DNA of 64,000 nt from Terrimesophilobacter sp038243605 (GTDB taxonomy: Bacteria; Actinomycetota; Actinomycetes; Actinomycetales; Microbacteriaceae): positions 1-64,000 of the forward strand of contig JBBSQX010000015.1 in assembly GCA_038243605.1 (NCBI GenBank), given 5' to 3'. Shown one piece after another: positions 59,135-64,000 of this stretch; positions within the stretch are counted from its first letter, which is position 1, and every line of letters starts with the position of its first letter. Under the pieces are notes generated by a model that had not been told where the DNA came from, ran no database searches, and saw only the letters and a program-made list of their open reading frames with translations. The translations under genes and the position numbers were made by a program.

Positions 59135-59577
59135 TCAGAAACCTCCGTGTTGGTGAGATGGCCGATATTTGCTTCTACCGCGGCGACCTCAGCGTGGACA
59201 CGCCGCGGAACGGTGCGCTCAAAGAAGAACGACAGAAGCGGGATCACGCCACCCAAGGCGATGAACAAGAATCGACCGAAGCTCCAGCCCATCAGGCGCC
59301 ACAGCACGAAATCGCCTGCGAGGTAGGCAACATACAACCAGCCGTGCACGATCAAAATGATCGTCGACAGGTTGATCGCCGTAATTTGTTCTTTCGGGTT
59401 GAGCGCCAAGAACCCAAACGGTCCGCCAAGTTCAATGTCCTGCCCAAAGCCATAGCGGAACACCATCATCAGGCACAGCAGCAAAAGGAACGATCCGGTG
59501 ACCACGGACGACACTTTGTAATACTTGACGGTGGTGCGGATTCGGGGCAGGTCAGACGCGCGAGGCAACGAAAGCAT
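59131..59577 (-). CDS. DUF3817 membrane protein
   Basis: A 148-residue protein with three hydrophobic helices, including VSSVVTGSFLLLLCLMMVFR and IILIVHGWLYVAYLAGDFVL, the conserved HGW(L) stretch of DUF3817. Its function is unknown; the family often sits next to guaA in actinobacteria. TAAACT lies 6 bases before the ATG, overlapping the SURF1 stop; AGAGG inside that spacer could also act as a ribosome site. Confidence 0.82.
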   Translation of the reverse strand: MLSLPRASDLPRIRTTVKYYKVSSVVTGSFLLLLCLMMVFRYGFGQDIELGGPFGFLALNPKEQITAINLSTIILIVHGWLYVAYLAGDFVLWRLMGWSFGRFLFIALGGVIPLLSFFFERTVPRRVHAEVAAVEANIGHLTNTEVSE

Positions 59578-59583
59578 GCCTCT

Positions 59584-59589
59584 AGTTTA
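59584..59589 (-). promoter_or_regulatory. -10 box TAAACT of the DUF3817-guaA unit
   Basis: TAAACT is 6 bases from the ATG and overlaps the SURF1 stop codon (59587-59589), which would give DUF3817-guaA its own leaderless promoter. Confidence 0.4.
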
Positions 59590-60405
59590 CTGATCGGAGA
59601 GAGCGCCCGGACGGGCCTCTGCACTGGCGTCGCCACCGAGACCAGAAATGGCCTCGGCCTCATGCTTTAGCATGCGCTCTCTCTCCCACACGTCCCGCAC
59701 GAGCCTCCACCAGAGGAAGACCGCGAACCCGGCAAAGATGACCCACTCTGCGGCGTAGAAAATGTTCAACCAGTTCACTTCCACCGAGGTGTCGGGTGGT
59801 GGCGCGTCGATCGTGTCCAAGCCTGCAAGCGGTGTGGCAGACACGATGTAGCCGTTGTACACGCCGGCGTCATCCACGCTCGACCACAGGTTCACCATCT
59901 CGCCCATCGACAGAGCGTGAAGCTCGCCAGACTGAAAGTCACTGGTCTGCGGGCCCTCGTCTCCCACCAACCGACCAGATACCGCAATGGCGTTGTTCCT
60001 CGAGTCAGCGGCAGGAACCTCAGTGGCCAGCCTTTTCGCTTCGCTCTCGGATGCACTCCAGCCGAGAGCGACCGCAACACCGGCGCCATCCTCTGCAGTG
60101 AGGTGCGCGACGACCCAGTAACCACTCTCGCCGTGATTGATGCGGCCGCTCAAAATAACGGTGTCGTCAAGGTTGTAGTAGCCGGAGACCGCCACGCGCT
60201 GCCCATCCGCTTTGGCAGACATGTCGTGCTGAGGTGTCGCAACATCCTCCAGAGGCAGGGTCGTTTCTGTCGGCCGTTCTGCAACGGTTCCCTCACTCAC
60301 GCTGCGGGAAATCTGCCACTGACTGAGCAGGGCAAAGCCTGCCGCGACGGCGAGGGCCAAAATGAGCGCACCGATCCAGCGCGGACGAAGGGCAATTCTG
60401 AGCAT
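59587..60405 (-). CDS. SURF1-family cytochrome oxidase assembly protein
   Basis: A 272-residue membrane protein with one helix at each end (IGALILALAVAAGFALLSQW and WVIFAGFAVFLWWRLV) around an external domain. RVAVSGYYNLDDTVILSGR and GVAVALGWSASESEA are SURF1 wording. SURF1 helps insert heme a into cytochrome aa3 oxidase. It starts two bases after the glpD stop, so the two genes are linked. Confidence 0.88.
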   Translation of the reverse strand: MLRIALRPRWIGALILALAVAAGFALLSQWQISRSVSEGTVAERPTETTLPLEDVATPQHDMSAKADGQRVAVSGYYNLDDTVILSGRINHGESGYWVVAHLTAEDGAGVAVALGWSASESEAKRLATEVPAADSRNNAIAVSGRLVGDEGPQTSDFQSGELHALSMGEMVNLWSSVDDAGVYNGYIVSATPLAGLDTIDAPPPDTSVEVNWLNIFYAAEWVIFAGFAVFLWWRLVRDVWERERMLKHEAEAISGLGGDASAEARPGALSDQ

Positions 60406-60407
60406 GG

Positions 60408-62135
60408 CTATTTCGTGAGAGTGATGTCGGGAGCCTCGAGGCGCACGCGGTCGGCGGAGGCATCATCCGGCTCCTGCTGGCTTGCGCGCTCTGCCGTGAC
60501 GCGCTTGAGGTAGAACTGCACCTCTTGCTCGACACGTTCCTCGCTCCACCCAAGCACCTCGCCCATCAGGCGCGCGGCAACGGGGGCGGCCGAAACACCG
60601 CGGTCCCACGCCTCGATGGAGATTCGAGTGCGGCGCGCAAGCACATCGTCCAGGTGCAGCGCACCTTCGTGGGTTGCGGCGTACACAACTTCAGCCTCGA
60701 GGTAGTCGTCTGCTCCTGGCAGGGCGTGGTTGAGTTCTGGGCGCTCCCGGATGAGGTCAAGCAGTTCGTCCGTCATGGTGCCGTAGCGGTTCAACAGGTG
60801 CTCGATGCGCACGCGGTGAACGCCGAATGCCCGAGCGATCTTCGAGCGCTTGTTCCAGGCTGCCTGGTAACCCTCTGCACCAAGCAGCGCGACGTCTTCC
60901 GTTGTACTCTTCGGCACCTTTTCGTCGAGCGCGGCGACCGCCTCGTCGATGGCATCCTTCGCCATGATGCGGTACGTGGTCCATTTTCCACCCGCAACCA
61001 CGACAAGACCTGGCACACTGTGGGCAACAATGTGCTCGCGAGAAAGCTTGGAAGTCTCATCGCTTTCGCCCGCGAGCAGGGGGCGCAGCCCCGCGTAAAC
61101 GCCCTCGACATCCTCCCGCGTCAACGGAACATTGATGACCTTGTTCACATGCTCCAACAGGTAGTCGATGTCGGCGGTGGTCGCCGCCGGGTGTGCCTTG
61201 TCGAGCTTCCAGTCGGTGTCGGTCGTGCCGATAAGCCAGTGCCTGCCCCAGGGAATGATGAACAGCACACTCTTCTCGGTGCGCAGCAGTAGCCCCGCCT
61301 TCGACTGAAACCTGTCACGAGGAACAACGAGGTGGATGCCCTTCGACGCGCGCACCTTGAACTGCCCGCGTTCGCCGACCATCGCCTGGGTGTCGTCCGT
61401 CCACACGCCCGTCGCATTCACAACCTGACGCGCCTTGATCTCGAAGCGCTCGTCGGTGAGTAAATCGTGCGCCTGCACGCCAACGACGCGCTCGCCCACC
61501 TTGAGAAAACCTTCAACCCGCACGCGGTTCGCCACATGCGCGCCATAGAACGATGCGGTGCGCGCGAGGCTCGACACGTAGCGTGCGTCATCAACCTGCG
61601 CGTCGTAGTAGGTGATGCCACCCACCATTGCGTCATCTCGCAGGCTAGGCATGAGCTTGTGCACCTGCCGCTTGCTCAGGTGGCGGTGGTGCGGAACGCC
61701 AGGCGGCCGACCACCGCTGTAGCTGAACAGGTCGTACAGCAGCATTCCCGCGCCAATATAAAGCCGCTCGATGATGGGCGTGGTCAGCGGGTACAGAAAG
61801 CGCACCGGCTTCACGAGGTGCGGGGCGAGCCGCTGCAACAGCAAACCGCGCTCGATCAGGGCCTCGCGTACGAGTCGAAAGTTGAGCTGTTCAAGATACC
61901 GGATGCCGCCGTGCACGAGCTTCGACGACCGGCTCGAGGTGCCGCTGCCCCAGTCGCGTGCCTCCACCATTCCGACCCGAAGGCCGCGCGTGACGGCGTC
62001 CATCGCGCTGCCGGTGCCGACGATGCCGCCACCAATGACGAGAATGTCGAGCTCTTTGCCCTTGAGCGCCGTGATGGCCGCCGCCCGTTCTTCAGGGCCG
62101 AGCTTCGTTGAACGTGTGACAGTTTTTTTAGCCAT
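60408..62135 (-). CDS. glpD: Aerobic glycerol-3-phosphate dehydrogenase
   Basis: GlpD oxidises glycerol 3-phosphate to dihydroxyacetone phosphate and reduces quinone at the membrane. The FAD loop is ILVIGGGIVGTGSAMDAV, with SSRSSKLVHGGIRYLEQ and HLVVPRDRFQ also diagnostic; a C-terminal DAO_C-like domain follows. At 575 residues it has family length. I chose the ATG six bases after AGGGG; an ATG two codons upstream has no spacing. It follows guaB3 by nine bases. Confidence 0.95.
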   Translation of the reverse strand: MAKKTVTRSTKLGPEERAAAITALKGKELDILVIGGGIVGTGSAMDAVTRGLRVGMVEARDWGSGTSSRSSKLVHGGIRYLEQLNFRLVREALIERGLLLQRLAPHLVKPVRFLYPLTTPIIERLYIGAGMLLYDLFSYSGGRPPGVPHHRHLSKRQVHKLMPSLRDDAMVGGITYYDAQVDDARYVSSLARTASFYGAHVANRVRVEGFLKVGERVVGVQAHDLLTDERFEIKARQVVNATGVWTDDTQAMVGERGQFKVRASKGIHLVVPRDRFQSKAGLLLRTEKSVLFIIPWGRHWLIGTTDTDWKLDKAHPAATTADIDYLLEHVNKVINVPLTREDVEGVYAGLRPLLAGESDETSKLSREHIVAHSVPGLVVVAGGKWTTYRIMAKDAIDEAVAALDEKVPKSTTEDVALLGAEGYQAAWNKRSKIARAFGVHRVRIEHLLNRYGTMTDELLDLIRERPELNHALPGADDYLEAEVVYAATHEGALHLDDVLARRTRISIEAWDRGVSAAPVAARLMGEVLGWSEERVEQEVQFYLKRVTAERASQQEPDDASADRVRLEAPDITLTK

Positions 62136-62144
62136 GGTCATCCC

Positions 62145-63263
62145 CTAGGCGTGGTACGGCGCGAGGACAACCTCGACCCGTTGGAATTCCTTCAAGTCCG
62201 AATATCCGGTTGTTGCCATCGCGCGCCGGAGTGCGCCGATGAGGTTGACGTTGCCTGAGGCGTCCGTCGCCGGCCCGAACAGAATCTGCTCAAGCGCAGC
62301 AACAGAGCCAACTTCTACACGGTTTCCGCGCGGAAGTTCTGGGTGGTGCGCTTCAGCACCCCAGTGCATGCCGCCACCCGGCGCTTCGGTGGCGCGCGCG
62401 AGCGTGCTGCCGAGCATCACGGCATCCGCTCCCATCGATATGGCTTTCACAATGTCGCCTGAGCTACCCAGCCCGCCGTCGGCGATGACGTGAACGTAGC
62501 GGCCACCAGACTCGTCAAGGTAGTCACGACGAGCGCCAGCGACATCTGCCACCGCTGTCGCCATGGGTGCGTGGATGCCGAGGCTCGCCCTCGTCGTGGA
62601 TGCTGCGCCGCCCCCGAAACCGACGAGCACACCAGCCGCCCCCGTGCGCATGAGGTGCAGCGCGGGCGTGTACCCAGCCGCTCCGCCCACGATCACAGGA
62701 ACATCGAGTTCGTAAATAAACTTTTTGAGGTTGAGTGGCTCCTGCGTCTTGGAGACGTGCTCCGCGCTCACCGTGGTGCCACGGATCACGAAAAGATCAA
62801 CACCGGCGTCAATCACTGTTTTGTAGAGGCGCTGCGTGTGCTGGGGCGAGAGCGCCCCGGCAACAGTTACTCCGGCCTCGCGAATCTCCGCAAGGCGGCT
62901 CGTGACGAGCTCCGGTTGAATTGGTTCGGCATAAATCTCTTGCATGCGCCGCGTGGCGTCAGAAGCGGGCAGTTCGCTGATCTCTTTGAGGAGAGGCTCA
63001 GGGTCGTCGTACCTCGTCCATAGGCCTTCGAGGTTCAGTACGCCAAGGCCGCCAAGCTGACCGATCTGGATCGCCGTCGCCGGCGACACCACAGAATCCA
63101 TGGGGGCAGCGAGCACGGGAATGTCGAACTGGTATGCGTCGATCGTCCAGCTCACTGAGACGTCTTCTGGGTCACGCGTGCGGCGGTTAGGCACGATCGC
63201 GATGTCGTCGAATGCGTAGACGCGACGACCGCGCTTCGCCCTGCCGATCTCGATGTCACTCAC
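62145..63263 (-). CDS. guaB3: GuaB3-family IMP dehydrogenase-related protein
   Basis: A 372-residue IMPDH/GMP-reductase barrel lacking the CBS pair of IMPDH, as is usual for actinobacterial GuaB3. Marks are YAFDDIAIVPNRRTRDPEDV, PVLAAPMDSVVSP, and YVHVIADGGLGSSGDIVKAI. The catalytic-loop Cys of IMPDH (as in GSIC) is a Ser here (VGFGGGAASTTRAS). GuaB3 has been proposed to act as a GMP reductase; mycobacterial GuaB3 also lacks this Cys as I recall. GTG start 6 bases after TAGGCT. Confidence 0.9.
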   Translation of the reverse strand: MSDIEIGRAKRGRRVYAFDDIAIVPNRRTRDPEDVSVSWTIDAYQFDIPVLAAPMDSVVSPATAIQIGQLGGLGVLNLEGLWTRYDDPEPLLKEISELPASDATRRMQEIYAEPIQPELVTSRLAEIREAGVTVAGALSPQHTQRLYKTVIDAGVDLFVIRGTTVSAEHVSKTQEPLNLKKFIYELDVPVIVGGAAGYTPALHLMRTGAAGVLVGFGGGAASTTRASLGIHAPMATAVADVAGARRDYLDESGGRYVHVIADGGLGSSGDIVKAISMGADAVMLGSTLARATEAPGGGMHWGAEAHHPELPRGNRVEVGSVAALEQILFGPATDASGNVNLIGALRRAMATTGYSDLKEFQRVEVVLAPYHA

Positions 63264-63269
63264 CCCCCC

Positions 63270-63275
63270 AGCCTA
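63270..63275 (-). promoter_or_regulatory. -10 box TAGGCT of guaB3 (leaderless)
   Basis: TAGGCT on the minus strand is followed by six G and the GTG start; no separate ribosome site can be placed. Confidence 0.5.
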
Positions 63276-63312
63276 CCGACCCTTGGCGCTGGCAACATGG
63301 CATGCTGGGGTC

Positions 63313-64000
63313 ATGGATGTCACTGCTGACTCACTCACCGTTCTTCGTACGCGCACCAGCATGAAATGGCGCGCATTTCCGGATGACGTGCTTCCCTTGT
63401 TCGTCGCCGAAAGCGATTTTCCGCTCGCGCCGGCCATCGCCAAAAATCTTCATGCCACGATCGATAACTCCGATACCGGTTATGCGCCGCCCACGTCGGA
63501 ACTCCCCGAGGAATTTGCCGGATTTGCCAAAGCCCGCTGGGGCTGGACGGTCGACCCAGAACAAGTGTGGACAACGACGGATGTCGGGGTGGCGGTCGTC
63601 GAGTCTCTGCGTCGCGTGACAGCGCCGGGCGACGGCGTCATCATCACCACGCCCGTGTATTTTCCGTTCTTTGACCTCGTCGAAGAGGCTGGCAGGCAGG
63701 TCGTCGAGGTGCCGCTTGCCGGTGGGATCGACGAAGGATGGTCGCTCGACCTCGACGGCATTGAGGCCGCGTTCAAAGACGGAGCAACGGCATTTCTGCT
63801 CTGCAACCCGCACAACCCGGTCGGCCTTGCCCACTCGGCAGAACAACTGAGCGCGGTCGCTGACCTCGCGGCACAGTACGGCGCCACCGTCGTGAGCGAC
63901 GAAATTCACGGCCCGCTCACCTACGCGAGCGCCACCTTCACGCCGTTCCTCGCTGTCTCCGACAACGCGCGCATGGTGGGCATCTGTGTCACCGCCGCGA
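63313..64000 (+). CDS. MalY/PatB-type PLP-dependent aminotransferase or cystathionine beta-lyase (cut by window edge)
   Basis: The frame is open from the ATG at 63313 to the window end, 229 codons. The N-terminus SMKWRAFPDDVLPLFVAESD is the MalY/PatB signature; TTTDVGVAVVESL contacts PLP; LLCNPHNPVGLAHS and VVSDEIHGPLTYA give the cofactor Asn and Asp. The Schiff-base Lys would lie beyond the edge. Relatives are C-S beta-lyases acting on cystathionine or cysteine conjugates. It is divergent from guaB3; CATGCT, one base off the -10 pattern, lies 6 bases before the ATG. Confidence 0.85.
   Translation, partial: MDVTADSLTVLRTRTSMKWRAFPDDVLPLFVAESDFPLAPAIAKNLHATIDNSDTGYAPPTSELPEEFAGFAKARWGWTVDPEQVWTTTDVGVAVVESLRRVTAPGDGVIITTPVYFPFFDLVEEAGRQVVEVPLAGGIDEGWSLDLDGIEAAFKDGATAFLLCNPHNPVGLAHSAEQLSAVADLAAQYGATVVSDEIHGPLTYASATFTPFLAVSDNARMVGICVTAA

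Noticed and set aside
58070..59326. Plus-strand open frame of 418 codons opposite guaA
   Set aside because: It lies antisense to the highly conserved GMP synthase and shows no domain of its own. High GC makes such frames common.
1..64000. tRNA, rRNA or riboswitch
   Set aside because: I looked in all gaps for the GGTTCGAATCC arm of tRNAs and for known riboswitch cores and found none. A covariance-model scan would be decisive.

Overview
The window reads as a piece of an actinobacterial chromosome, most likely family Microbacteriaceae. The signs are moderately high GC with GC-rich third positions, a eukaryote-type NADP isocitrate dehydrogenase, GuaB3, actinobacterial conserved families (DUF3097, DUF3817, the DUF6350/PerM family next to purN-purH and sucCD), an LldD2-type lactate dehydrogenase, an LAXTG sortase signal, and many genes that seem to start on leaderless transcripts. 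The genus cannot be named from sequence alone. I see no phage, insertion sequence, CRISPR array, rRNA or tRNA. All genes look intact, except that the first and last are cut by the window edges.

Layout. 0-5.4 kb: a sugar ABC binding lipoprotein behind a ROK repressor, an MFS exporter, a YrdB-like membrane protein and nagB, which together suggest amino-sugar use. 5.4-8.1 kb: a tightly coupled thyA-folA-DUF3097-ACT operon. 8.3-14 kb: a large secreted subtilase and a P1B metal ATPase. 14.1-16.4 kb: icd, a GNAT acetyltransferase and an alkyltransferase-like DNA repair protein. 16.4-19.3 kb: a GntR-lldD-SMP-30 operon with a clear palindromic operator.

19.4-35.4 kb is the accessory core of the window. 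It holds a cell-wall-anchored GH28-like beta-helix protein, a D-2-hydroxyacid dehydrogenase, an SDR with an NTF2-like protein, and an eight-gene minus-strand operon (peptide/oligosaccharide-type ABC importer, ceramidase-like hydrolase, SDR, enolase-superfamily dehydratase, SDR). Divergent from that operon are a GntR/FCD regulator and a fumarylacetoacetase-family hydrolase. A shared GCTATAGC palindrome lies in the promoter regions of these transcription units. The enzyme set fits a non-phosphorylative deoxysugar (L-rhamnose/L-fucose-like) route: dehydrogenase, lactonase, dehydratase, dehydrogenase, diketo-acid hydrolase, giving pyruvate plus lactate. The neighbouring lldD and SMP-30 genes could supply the lactate and lactone steps. 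The substrate is inferred, not shown.

35.4-64 kb is mostly housekeeping: a heterodimeric ABC exporter, DedA, a membrane-fused DDAH-like amidinohydrolase, purH-purN-PerM-like, sucCD, an RNB-domain RNase, PcrA/UvrD, a glycerophosphodiesterase, a YccA-like protein, two paralogous secreted-domain proteins of unknown function, guaA, DUF3817, SURF1, glpD, guaB3 and the start of a MalY/PatB-type aminotransferase. Several gaps between convergent genes carry tandem repeats and long perfect hairpins. Ten genes have a TANNNT box 6 or 7 bases before an ATG or GTG, which points to widespread leaderless translation.
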